Positions 12,401 through 23,800 of a stretch of 64,000 nt of DNA are shown in pieces. This DNA is from Doris montereyensis (lineage: Eukaryota > Mollusca > Gastropoda > Nudibranchia > Dorididae). A program made the position numbers and the translations under genes. Below the pieces are notes generated by a model. The model did not search any database. It saw nothing but the letters and a program-made list of their open reading frames with translations, and had not been told where the DNA came from. Positions within the stretch are counted from its first letter, which is position 1. The number at the start of each line of letters is the position of its first letter. The DNA is taken from assembly GCA_037039925.1 (NCBI GenBank), contig JAXRKP010001114.1, forward strand, positions 66,001-130,000. The letters are read 5' to 3'.

Positions 12401-15400
12401 ACATTCAACAAAACCAAAGAAAGACAAAAGAGATCAAACCTTTGATTTTTATCACTGCACTTTGTTTCAATCTTGACACCTCGCCATGCAATTTATTATT
12501 TTCATCTTGCAACTGTGTGGAAAAAAACAAAAAATAAACCATATAACAAAAAATGACAAATCTGGATTATTAAAGGCATCAAGAAGGAACACTGTAATTG
12601 TATCCTATTTCAAGCTCCTCATAACTACTCACTCCTCCTCCATGAAACAGATCTTTAACCTCTCTGTCATCTACCTTGTGGCATTAGTGGTCGAGAGGTT
12701 AGGCTGTTGGCTTTGATCATGAGATCCAAGGTTTGAATCATGGCAAAGTTAGGCCTGATGTTGCGTTTCATGTGGAAGACTCTTTATATGCATTTTCCCC
12801 ACTCGACCCAAGTGCAAATGGGTACACAAGCATTAGCTTGGGAGTAAAAACATGCATCAGACTAGCATCCTGTCCAGGAGATAATTAGTGTCACCTGTTT
12901 CGCATCACGCTACAGAAACCGGGGATACCTCTGGCTTTATGGGCCATGATGCCCTTGAAGGAACTTTATTTCCTCTAAAATATATAAATTAGACCAAATC
13001 AAACTTCATCTTTGATAAACTTAAATTACAACACTGATCTCAGAATTAAAAATGTAGTTGACAATAACTGGCCTAGTAACAGTCAGGACTACAATTTTTT
13101 GAGGAAATTTGAGTAAAATTTGAGGGTTTTTTATGAGATTTTAGTAAAATTTGAGGTTTTTTTATGAGATTTTAGTAAAATTTGAGATTTTTTTATGAGA
13201 TTTAAGTAAAATTTGAGGTTCTTGAGATTTTAGTAAAAATCTGAGCAGGTTTTTTGTGAGATTTTTAGTACAGTTTGAGGTTTTTTAGGAGATTTTAGTA
13301 AAATTTGGAGGTTTTAGGATATCAAATACCGAAGACCAAAAGGGAACATAATATATGTGACCTATGCCAGGTGGCTGAGTGAGGCTGCTGGACATGGATC
13401 ATGAAGTCCCGGGTTTGAATCCTGGCAAAGCTAGCCCAAACTTTGTGTTACTGGGGAAAGGCATTTAAGATCACTTCCCCATGACCCAGTTGTAAATGGG
13501 TACAAGCACAAGCTTGGGAGTAAAAACCTGTGTTAACATTGCGTCCTGTCCAGAAGGTAATTATAATCACCTGTTTTGCATCACGCTACAGAAACCAAAA
13601 GAGAAATAGAGATATAGAGCGAGAGAGAGATAGATAGATAGAGAGATAGATAGATAGATAGAGAGAGAGATACATATAGATAGAGATAGATAGATAGATA
13701 TAGAGAGAGAGAAACGCAACAATGGTACCAAGAACCTAACCGAAAAAAAAAACGATCTTGCCGACGATGTCCCCCACCCCCCTCCCTGAAAGCGTTCAAG
13801 ATTTTGATTCTCCTCACCCCACTAGACTAGCGCAAACTTGTGTCATTATCAATGGGTAATTGCTTCGGGAAATACGGAACGGGATGGGAGTGGTTGCTGA
13901 GAAAGCTTGAACTCTACGTGAACGTGCTATTAGTATTTTTTGTCTCTCTCTTGTGCCGCGTTTTTTGTAATATTTTATCGTATTTTTAATTTCTTAGAGA
14001 ATTTATTTTTCTCTTAACTGTTTTTCGGGAAAATTGTCGGGAGCAGGGCCTTCAAATTGGAATTTCCGATCATTTTGGAGTTAGCCGGTTTGAAGGTAGA
14101 GAGAGAGAGAGAGAGAAAAAAATGGGAGAGGCTCGAATAGACTGGTGGGAGCACAGTTTCCATGTTCTGTGCCTCCTCTATTTCTCTATCTAGGATACAA
14201 TACACACCGATTCAAGGGTAATCATCATGTTATGTTTGGGTGTTTTTGTGTGTATTTTGCCTCTTTTACGATGAGCTTTGCCTTTATCATGCTTTTCCTT
14301 TTATTTCAAGCCATTGAAGCTCGTGCATGCCTGAAATTCTCACTGCTTTTCTATGATAGGCCTATATCTTTAAGAAAGACGCAATCTCTTTCCTTCTCCC
14401 TGACATATACCTACAGACATATGTATACACACTCACAAACAGTACAAGAAGTAGGTATAGAGCACTCTGATTAATGCAGGCACCTGTACAGTAGTATTGT
14501 GTTAAATATTACTACGGTCCGGCCTTTCTACTACTACTACTACATCCGTTTCACAAACTTTAACTTACTTTTGAGGACATTTGAGACAATTTTCTCAAAT
14601 TTTAGGAGATTTGAGGAAATATTTTTTTTTTGGGAGGAAATTTGAGGAGAGAATTTTTTAGGAGATTCGAGAAGATTACGAGGCCTGCAACAAAATTATG
14701 GAATGCTGAGAAATCAAGCGTTAGTTTTGATGAACAATATAGTGTTTAAAAAAAAAAATGAATCATGGATGTGCTCTCTAACCTCAATCACTTGACAATA
14801 GAGATTTTTTATTTATAAAAAACAACAGTTTACAAACAAAACATGAATACTTTTAAAGAAAGATACATTAATGACAACATTAATCTTCTTTCAGGTTAAA
14901 GTCATTAAGTATACACATTAAATATATCTTTCTTTGTAACTTATAATTTCACTGATGCGTATCTCATTATACTTATAGACTATCTAGTGAGATCTTAAAA
15001 TTAGAAAAATATACAAATGACATGTCATCAAGAATATCAAGATAACAAGGCTTACAATGTGGATCTGTTGGAGCAAATCTTGGTCTTTTTATCTTTGTCA
15101 GGAACAGTTTTCTTTGAGCTATACGTTGAAGAGTGCATCGGACCATCGGACAAGAAATCTGGTAACTGAAGAGTTCCACTACCTTTGTTTACGCTCGATG
15201 TTTGACCATCTTGAAAACTACTTCTCTCTGAGTGATCACCGATGGGGGAAGGTCAAAGGGACTTCCATTGGTAGGAACCCTTTCCAAATCATTACTAGAA
15301 TTGCCCGTTAAATCTGAAATATCACTGTTCTTATCCTCCAAAGCATCGTTAAACAAGGAGAATTGGTTTGCATTACGGTTATGTGGAGAAAGACCAGAAG

Positions 15401-17244
15401 CTGGGTTCTCATTAGAGAAATGGTTTTGATGAAGAGGTGGAATGTTAATATCGCCGCTATGTCTGGTGGGGAAAAGGGACAGGAGTTGTCCCCTTGTCGC
15501 TGCTGGAGTTACCATTGCTGGATGAAGAGCCAGCTAGAAATTTCTTGAAAGAAAACGGATTTTCTTTTTGCTTAGTCTTCTTGTTTCCTTTATCGTCTGA
15601 AATGAAACGAAGGAAAAAGAATAAATAATGCACTTTAAGAAAATAAATGTAATTTGAAAAAAAGAAAACTGAATATGCCTCACTTTACAAATAAAAGAGC
15701 CTGATGAAAATATCAAGACATCAATGCTCTGTAAAATACCCATACTAATGGATGTATCTAAGGATGAATATTTACGTGATCTGTGACCAGAACCGTTTTT
15801 CAAAATTTTTCAGGCATACACTTATTCCTAATAAAATAGAAACATAGTATGATACCTCCCATTGTTCACCTTGCACAGATACAAATTTCTATTATAAATA
15901 TTAAGAGTTTTTAAACCAGGGGGGGGGGGGGGGGAGCTCCTGAGTGGTTTTCTTTGCTTTTTTAGTTTTTGCTTTTAATATGTACATGAGTAACTGTCAA
16001 AATACAGTCATTCTATATCATTGAAAAACTTGTAGCAGCCTTGGTTGCCATAGAAACGCCCGCCATCTTGGATTTTGAGCTTATTTTAAAATCTATCTCC
16101 TTCCTTATTTATGAATAAAATCACTCAAAATCTATGCAGATCATCTTTTCCATTCAATATCTAAAGAGCGACGTCAGGTTTTTTTGATATGTTGGATAGT
16201 TTTAATGAATTTTTGAAAATATACAAAAACGGCATATATTTATTACAACAAAAATTCTCAAAAGTTTACAAGATATAAAAAAAACCCGATGTCATTCTAT
16301 TAACAATAAAAAGCGGAAACTGTGTGCAAAATATGATACAAATAGTTCAGTAAATGGCGGAGGATATAGAATTTTAGTGTGAAAACTACATATTTCGAGA
16401 AAAATGGAAGTAAAAAAATGGAAAGAAATAAACACAAAACAAACACTTCAGACGGGTTTCCCTTTGTTGTAGCAATCCCCTTAATCTTTCGACAGTCTCT
16501 GGCACTGTTACTAATGTAAAGAGCATTATAAATCTAGGTTTTTTTTGTGCACTGTTGTGAAAACAGACGCCAAAATGACCCCCCCCCCCCCACAAAATAA
16601 TTTGTAAAAAAAAAATTATACGTCATATGGACATTTTCCTGCCATAAACTTGTAGATAAATAATTGTTCTACTCGAATATGCAAAGAACAGATGAGAGAG
16701 GGCTATCAGGGCCATGCCCAGTATCGAGCATAAACTTGATTTGTTGTGTTCGAGGTGAAAACTTGTGTAAAAATAACTAAGCCTAAGCTGAAGTGCGATT
16801 CGGATTATCCCGAAAGAATCCAGATCTGGACTAGATCTAGAATAAGAATTTTAGATCTAGAAGTTAGTAGCTAGATCCTCAATCTAGTAAATCTAGAATC
16901 TAGATATATCTAGATCTAGATCTAGATTTTCTAGATCTAGACTAGAGATCTACATTCAGATTCATTTTCATTGATCTGCGTGTGTAAAATGAATCCTTAC
17001 CCTGTTTAGGCTTATCTTTTTTATGTTTTCGTTCAGCAGATGCAAAAATGTTGTCATCTTCATCTTCACTAAATATATCTTTTTTCTCAGTCACTTTCTT
17101 GTCTTTAACATTGACGAAAGTTTTGAACGAAAATGGATTTTCTCCAGAATCGTCGACTCCCTTTCCGCCATTTTGAACTCTGAAGTGAAATCTTGTGCAT
17201 CGAAAGTCGAAAGACACATTTGGACCTCCACTGACTTCTGCCAA
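8202..17244 (-). CDS. ENTR1: ENTR1/SDCCAG3-like endosome-associated trafficking regulator
   Basis: ENTR1 is a coiled-coil adaptor of endosomal recycling, cytokinesis and ciliogenesis. Supported exons: exon 1 17244-17001 (MAEVSGGPNV, GENPFSFKTF, acidic IFSEDEDDN); exon 2 15596-15056, joined in phase (ENPFSFKKFLAGS, then Ser/Asn-rich sequence); 12512-12440 (LQDENNKLHGEVSRLK); 11862-11750 (MEKAVQQVEENLV); 10232-10171 (KAVLAETTVSKLKQEV); last exon about 8325-8202 (QVLASVEKITDVSP...KSPS stop). The order and the motifs NPFSF, VQQVE-NL, KAV-AE-V-KLKQE and a C-terminal K/D-rich end follow vertebrate ENTR1. Vertebrates have one NPFSF motif as I recall; here there are two. One-base shifts lie near 15475, 15245, 11835 and 10228. 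One or more short exons between 15.0 and 12.5 kb and near 9-10 kb are probably missed. Confidence 0.78.
8398..8612 (+). mobile_element. SINE family B, copy 2 (head missing)
   Basis: Reverse orientation relative to copy 1. Reading forward: GATGGATCGACACCGAGTCCC, CAATGCACGTTAA, and the body end TTAGCTGTGGATGTGGGTTTATCAAATCC. A run of C (about 8432-8445) interrupts it. The tRNA head is truncated. It lies just upstream of the last ENTR1-like exon. Confidence 0.65.
9205..9735. repeat. Segmental duplication, copy 2, interrupted by a (GA)n array
   Basis: Diverged duplicate of 8095-8345. The shared stop-codon neighbourhood (CATGTCACGATGGTGAC at about 9300-9316) is followed at once by a (GA)n array of about 145 bp, which splits this copy. 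The rest of the copy resumes at about 9540. Its exon-like part is frame-disrupted. Confidence 0.7.
9326..9472. repeat. (GA)n microsatellite
   Basis: Almost pure GA with one GGGGTTA interruption at about 9414-9422. Confidence 0.98.
10250..11740. other. Intron of the ENTR1-like gene
   Basis: No additional exon was recognised. A GC-richer block at about 10985-11250 stands out from the AT-rich surroundings and contains GGCCGGCC-type sequence, but no family could be assigned. Poly-T runs occur near 11460-11470. Confidence 0.35.
12680..12975 (+). mobile_element. tRNA-derived SINE family A, copy 1
   Basis: The head TAGTGGTCGAGAGGTTAGG resembles a Ser/Leu-type tRNA A box, and GGTTTGAATC is a B box. 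The body carries GCAAATGGGTACA, GCTTGGGAGTAAAAAC, CATCCTGTCCAGGAG and CTACAGAAACCGGGGATA. It ends GCCCTTGAAGGAACTTTATTT. It inserts in an ENTR1-like intron, antisense to the gene. Confidence 0.88.
13085..13325. repeat. AT-rich tandem repeat, ~36 bp
   Basis: Repeats of TTTTATGAGATTTTAGTAA followed by AATTTGAGG, with length variation in the T tract. A related, diverged stretch (GGAGATTTGAGGAAAT) sits at 14570-14660. Confidence 0.8.
13356..13600 (+). mobile_element. tRNA-derived SINE family A, copy 2
   Basis: Head GGTGGCTGAGTGAGGCTGCTGG, B box GGGTTTGAATCC, then the same body as copy 1 (AAATGGGTACAAGCACAAGCT, CGTCCTGTCCAGAAGG, CATCACGCTACAGAAACC). The 3' end is lost into a GA/GATA microsatellite. 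Confidence 0.85.
13600..13712. repeat. (GATA)n/(GA)n microsatellite
   Basis: Mixed GATAGATA and GAGAGA units directly abutting the truncated 3' end of SINE A copy 2. Confidence 0.9.
13715..15050. other. Intron of the ENTR1-like gene
   Basis: No exon is recognised. It holds short GA, (CTA)n and A-rich tracts, and a diverged relative (about 14570-14660) of the AT-rich tandem repeat at 13085-13325. Confidence 0.35.
15600..16999. other. First intron of the ENTR1-like gene, with a 16-G run
   Basis: Spliced between donor GTAAGG (17000) and acceptor TTTCAG (15597). It contains an uninterrupted run of 16 G (15919-15934), a poly-C run near 16580, and overlapping AGATCT palindromes at 16830-16960. 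The segment 16040-16200 shares the GCC...CCATCTTGGAT signature with 34640-34680. Confidence 0.5.
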
Positions 17245-17800
17245 AGAGTCTGAGTCACATCATCACATCTCACTCTTCCTCTTATCACAGAGGCCACAGT
17301 TCAGATAATAATAATATGTGGCTTGTGGTTAGATAAATGTGACCCTTTAGGTCCCGTTATGAAATTAAACCAACATTATAATATGTATTATAAAGACCAG
17401 AGATATCTAGATCTAAACACTTAGTAAGACATCAAACAGTGTGATGTCCGAAGAAAACTGAAAGGAGGAGGAATAAGTATTTATTATATCTAGATCTACA
17501 TAGATACATATTTCTCGCTTGTTGTCTGACGAAGGGTTATACACAAAACGTCACGTGTTGTGGTGTCTTTATTGATGGAGTTATCGTTTTTCATCTTTGG
17601 CTTTACTCAACTATGGCTCAGCGTTATGTGTTATTTACGGCTATTTAGATAGTTCGCATTATCACATCTCTGTTTAGGCTACCGGTATCTTATTTTTCTG
17701 TTTTTATTGCTTTTAGATCTGAATCTTCTATATTATCTTAAATGTCATACTATTCTCGGGACGTCTTTCTCCCTTTTATTCACTTATATCTTCATTCACG
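17245..17800. other. 5' flank of the ENTR1-like gene
   Basis: Non-coding. A further palindromic TATCTAGATCTA patch lies at 17400-17500. The stretch ACGTCACGTGTTGTGGTGTCTTTA near 17550 could be the 5' edge of the Penelope-like element that follows. Confidence 0.3.
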
Positions 17801-19660
17801 CATATTATGCAGCCTATTTATTCTAACACCTCACTTTCATTGAAACCCTTTCTCGCATCCCTTCATATTGCCGTTTCTGCTTTACTTTCCGATCTGCAGG
17901 ATGTCTCTTTTTCACTTGATGCAGCTACTCATAAGAAAACCCATATAACCGGGTACCGTATCCCTGATATTTGCTTCCTCTACAATTGCTTACATCATAA
18001 AGTCATCCCTAAAGGCTTTCAAACCCAGTTCGTTGGGTTATTCTCCAATGTGTCTCTCTCGGACCACACCACATTTCAAGCCATTTAAACTAAATGCTCA
18101 ATTCCAGGAATGCGAGCTACATTTCAGTACGCAATCACCATTCAATATTCATTGCAACGCTGCCATTCCTTAAGTTGGGGGAGGGGGGTCCTTCGAAGAC
18201 AGTTTTACCACAAATGGGACAATACTCTTATTACACCACTGAATACAACAGTTCATTCCCTTGACATTCATAGCATAACAAATGCTCAGTATGGATTCTT
18301 TCATTTTATACGATAATTTTAGACATGATACCGGCCTAAAGTGGGAGTAATAATAGGTCTAAGGCGACGACTGGAGAACACACGTGAGAGTCAGAGGTCC
18401 TTCACTATTTATTTTAGCCAATCCGCGGAGTTGCCATGGGCACGAAGATGGAACCTTTTACGCTATTTATGGGTTATCTTGAGCATAGATTATTCCCCCG
18501 GACCACCACCAAACATTTATAAACGGTATATTGATGATGGGTTTGTCGTCACGACCATGTTTGTGACTGATTTAAACAGTTTCTCTGACTTTGTTAACAA
18601 GTTCTGTAAGCCTATCACTTTCTTGTTTGCCCAGTCTACACCCTCTATTAACTTCTTAAACATCGTCGTTTCTCTCTCCGAACATGGTCTTACAACTTCC
18701 ATATTTTACAAAGATGCAGATAGTCATATATATCCCAACTATACGTCCTCTCATCCACCACAGTGTAAAGATGCCATTCCTTACTCTCAATTTCTCCACC
18801 TCAGACGCATAATATTATGTTCTGTCGAACACATATTATTATTCACAGAGAAAGCGCTTAAGATGTTTGATTTCTTCCTACGCAGATGCTACCCTAGGGC
18901 AGTTCTTTGTCGAACCTTGCAGAGAGCTAAACTTGTACCTTGTAAAGACGCCACTCAACATCGTAGGAAGAAAATGGCCCAATAGCATACCGCTTACCCC
19001 CTCCCCGTTCCATCTGCATACACACCGTGTCATCTATATCATCCGCAAGAACTTGCCAATCCTACACGCTAGTGACGAGACTAGACGTGTTTTCCTTCCT
19101 TTCCGCTGATTGCCGTCAAGAGGCACACAAGCCTTCAAGATATCCTTGTGCACATTCGTTTCTTTACTGACTCCTTACCTTCGTGTACCGTCCGCTGTAA
19201 ATGCCCTTATTGCAAGACATGCCACTTTGTAGACGATCCACAATTCAGATCCATAGAAGGACTTGGACAATGAATGAGCTATTCTCCTGCGCCTCTCGCA
19301 ATGCCATTATGCTCTTCGCTATAGTCATTGTGGAATGGCCTACATCGGAAAAAAAATAGCCTACAACTCTCCAAAAAAATTTGGCCATCACAGGAGAGAC
19401 ATTAACAACTGTGAAAACAAACCGGTGTCTCTGCATTTCAATGGGCCAGGACATCGATGAACCCATAACCTGAAAGTTTGCATTCTCAGGTCATGCACTG
19501 GCGGTTCTGAGTCTAGGAAATCGGTAAGGAAAAGAACCAGTTTATAATAAATTTGGGCACAATCAACCCTGATGTATGAACGTCTTACACCAATTCCTAT
19601 GATTTTCCCATAGTCGGGCACACACTATCACTATCCCTGACCCTTTACCACCCCCAAACT
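17800..19660 (+). mobile_element. Degraded Penelope-like retroelement (RT plus GIY-YIG remnants)
   Basis: Several broken frames in order give a Penelope-like polyprotein. The N-terminal part lies at 17807-18088. The RT catalytic box YIDDGFV is at about 18520-18545, followed by INFLNIVVSLSEHGL and the diagnostic DSHIYPNYTSSHPPQCKDAI with IPYSQFLHLRRI. After that come CKCPYCKTCHFVDD (about 19195-19235) and a GIY-YIG-type tail: CENKPVSLHFNGPGH (19410-19455), SESRKSVRKR (19505-19535) and INPDVYERLTPIP (19560-19600). Many frameshifts and stops are present, so this is a dead copy. Family knowledge: PLEs combine a telomerase-like RT with a GIY-YIG endonuclease. No terminal repeats could be delimited. 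Confidence 0.85.
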
Positions 19661-19679
19661 GTTTTCAGATAGATTCCAA

Positions 19680-20800
19680 CGCACCTCGCATTGCGTAAGG
19701 AACACGATAGGGACATTGGCGAACTGGCATCTTCGAGATTAAATCGATGCAGTGCTCCGTGAGTTGACAACACCTATGAAAATATACTTCGATATTGGCA
19801 GATTAGATCAAGCAAATGCTTGCATTCCTCCGGTACTAGGTTGTCTCCGAACTTCAGATCTCGGTTAGATTCCTGTTGACTCCATGTTCCCAGGTCAGCA
19901 ACGTCCTCTGCAGATGCTGCATTGTCGTCGATTTTGAGCCTATTTATACATTTCCGTCACCTTCTAAAAATGTTTCTCTTTTGTTAAAGGCATGGATAAT
20001 ATTGTTTTTATTGAATACATGAGTGAAGAGAATCATGTGCAATGAAGGGATTGTTCGTTATAAAACCATTCCAAATTATATTTCCTTGAATCGTAGCTCA
20101 TGTTTATAATTATTTTAAAAAACCCACCTTGATAACATCTCCTCTTTTTCTATCGTATAATTACTACGTGAGAAGAACAAAAATCAAGACATCAGTTAAT
20201 CGGAAACATATATTTTTATTTCATTATTGTTTCAGCATATTATAATACATGTATAAAAATAAAACAACGGTGAAAGAATGAGATAATGCAGTATGGCAGG
20301 TAATTGGCAAAACATTAATATCTTTGTAGTACAATCATAACATGTCACCATTGTGAGTGTGAGCATTTTTATAGAACACAATTTCCTGTGTTTAGCAACA
20401 TTTTGATAAGAAGATAAAACAACACAAAGTACATCATAGAAATAATACAATTAATTGCAACGTATGTTAACAAACGACACGCTTCAATACACTGAGATTA
20501 TTAATACTAATACTAATAGTACTAATACTAATACTGATTGTCAGGCTAAATATTATTTTTAAAAGCATTGTACACATCCAACATTTTGGGAGAAGACAAG
20601 AAGACAAACTTTTCTATTCTAGAATGAACACAGTGGAGGAATGTGGTAATTTGTCAAATCAACGACTGAAACCTCGGGATAAATAGTTTGAGACTGTTTG
20701 TGGATACAGCATCTGATAACAATGAACACAGTTTAAATCACTGTTCTCTTTTTCTTTTTCTTTTTAAATTATCTTGAACTTTTGACTATCAAGATCAGAT
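19680..20800. other. 3' flank of the ABC transporter
   Basis: Non-coding. It holds the presumed 3' UTR of the minus-strand ABC gene, with a possible poly(A) signal (AATAAA on the minus strand) at 20215-20220 about 585 bp past the stop, and a short (TAATAC)n tract at 20500-20535. Confidence 0.35.
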
Positions 20801-20801
20801 G

Positions 20802-23800
20802 TTACGTGACAAGTTTTGCATCTTTGGCCATGCTATAGAAGGTGGTCTGTTTATCAGCCAGCATATTACTTGGAGAGTCGAATTCCTTGACCGTACCCTG
20901 ATCCAGCACCAAAATACGGTCATAGTCCATGATGGTATTGAGCCGATGAGCAATGGTCAATACAGTGCAGTCTTTGAATTCGGTTCTGATGGTTTTCTGA
21001 ATGAGCTCATCCGTCTCCATGTCTACAGCCGCCGTGGCCTCATCTAGCACTAGGATTCTAGTTTGTCGTAAAAGCGTGCGGGCCAAACACAGCAACTGGC
21101 GTTGTCCAACGCTGAAATTCTTACCGCCTTCTCCGCATTCAAAGTCCAATTGGCTGGGAAGACTTTCTACAAACGACTTGAGATGTGAATGTTGAAGTGC
21201 CAACCACAGCTCCTCTGTTGAGCATTTGTCGAATGGATCTAAGTTCATTCGTAAGGTACCGGCAAAAAAAATAACAGGCTCTTGAGGTAGTATTGTGATT
21301 TTACTGCGTAGATCATGAAGTCCCAAGTCTGATGTATTTTCTTGATCTACCTCGATGTAACCATTGGCAGCCTCTACTAAGCGGAACAAAGCCATCGTCA
21401 GGGACGATTTCCCGGCCCCTGTCCGGCCTACGATACCAATCTTCTCTCCGTTCTTAATGTCACAGTCAACGCCTTTCAGAACCAAGTCAAGACCTTCTCT
21501 ATAGCGTGCTTTGAAGTCGTTCAAAACCACATGACCATTTATAGGCCAATCGACTGCAGGCTTAGTTTCAGCAATTTCCCATGGTGCCTCTGTTGGTTTC
21601 TTAGTGTAGTCCAAAACTCTCTCCAAAGAGACGATTTCAGTTTCCACGTGTGTCATGAGATGGACCAATGACCCTAGGTTACCAGAAAACTGGCCAGCGT
21701 ACATTAATATCAGATAGGCCATTCCTGTAGTCAGTCGGGTATCCAGGACAACAACCACACCGGCGATCATCTGTATAAACAGGGAGAGAATAACCATGCG
21801 CATTCCAAACCATAGAGCGACAGCAAGTTCCATGTTTTCAAACTTACACCATTGCTCTAGTTTGTTTTCCATCGTCTGGACAAATCTATTCTGACAATTG
21901 TAAGCTCTAATAGATGAAACACCGCTGAGCGTTTCAGAAAAATGAACGAACATGGGTGATCTGTGTTTGGACCTGTATCGGCGGAGTTGCCTTACTGAGG
22001 AGATATGGATGTGATGAAGCAAATAGTAGACTCCACTGACTGGAACTAGAATGACGAGGATGGTCGGGGCGTTGATAACAATGAGGAATAAGCATGTCAG
22101 TAAAGCAAGGAAGCGTTCGATGTAAGCTCGTAGACAACCAGTAAGACCGTCCACCCTGCCGATATCTGTGGAAAACCGATATACCACACGACAAGAAGGC
22201 GTTGTGTCGAAAAATGACATTGGGCATTTCAAAATCGTGTCTAGAAGATTGTCGTGGATCCGCTTCGCTGCCTGAAATCCGCCTCTCATTGTAAACATGA
22301 TAAACAGGAAAGCTGCAATAACTTCGATGCTGCCACTAACGACAAAGGTGTTGAAATGAAACCATGATCTGTCCACGTACTCTTGTGTTTCAGACAGGGA
22401 GGTGTTTGCCAGAGTGTATCGTCTGTCCACTCTTTGACCGCATAAGTGTTGTAATTGTCAGCAACGATAGTCACAAAAAACATCAACAGAAAAGTGATGA
22501 CAGATTTCATTCCAACTGCTTTTAAGTAATCAAAGTAGACACTTTTTCTTTGACCGCCCCTTGTTCTAACTCCTCTTCATTTATTAATTTCGCATCTGTG
22601 CCATTATTGGGTTTGTCATTAAAATCACCATTATCTTCGTCACTATCATCACTATCAACTTCTTTCGACACGTTTTCGGTGTCTTCTTTCTCTTTTGCAC
22701 TTTGCTCTGGCTCTTGAACGTCTCTCGATGTCAGACGTTTGTAAATGGTTTGTCTCAATTTGGAGACTTCAGTGTCATCATCATTTGAGGAGCTAGAACA
22801 AAGGTCACGAAGAAATTGTGCGAAATCGCCATCTTGGGAGAGCAGCTGTTCGTATGTTCCCGTCTCTGACACTGTGCCATCTTTCATGACAATGATAGAG
22901 TCTACCAAAGGAAGCCAGTGAATGCCATGAGTAACCAACACCCGGGTTTTCCCTTTAAGACGCCCTGATGGCTAATGACATTTTGAAAGATATTCTTTCC
23001 TACATGGGCGTCAACAGCACTCAGAGGATCGTCTAAAAGATACACATCGGCGTCGTTGTAAACGGCTCTGGCTAGAGACACTCTCTGTTTCTGTCCACCG
23101 GACAAATTGATTCCCTTTTCCCCAATCTCAGTTTTGTCACCGGCTGCCATAATATTGATATCATTTCTAAGGCAACACTTGTGGACAACTCGTTGATATT
23201 TTCGTTTGTCCAGCTTGCACCCAAACAATACGTTATCTTGGAGAGTATCGTTGAGAATCCACGCTTCTTGTGGAACATAAGCAACACGTCCTTGTATGTC
23301 CACGTCTCCGTCCAGTTTTTCCATCTCGCCCATCATGGAAGACAATAGAGATGACTTCCCGGAGCCAACCATTCCAACTACGGCTACGAGACCTCCTTTG
23401 GGAATATCAATATTGATGTTTGACAAGGTGGGCTTGGGACTTGATCTTTCCCAGCTAAATGTGCCATCTTTTACGGAGACTGCCGATGATCCTTTTGATA
23501 ATTTCTTGATGACGTCAGATGAAATATCTTCTCCGTTGAGGAATTTGGTGATACGCCTGAGAGACACTAGTGCTTCCATGTAAACAGGCATTAAAATAGC
23601 CATTAAGCTGAGAGGGTGATTTAAAGTGTGAAACAATGAAATGGTCAAGAAGCCCTTTGCAGCATCGAGGTGTCCGCCCAGCAGGAGAAAAGTCCCAAAG
23701 GCACCAACTTTGACGAGGAAGGGAATTGCCCGAAACATGCTGTCCATGGCAGCGTTGTATTTGCACCTCGTTTTACAGGCGTTGACTTCTTCAGACCTGA

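Noticed and set aside
18341..18985. Host gene from the 214-codon plus-strand frame
   Set aside because: It contains the RT box YIDDGFV and PLE-specific motifs, and flanking frames carry the rest of a Penelope-like protein.
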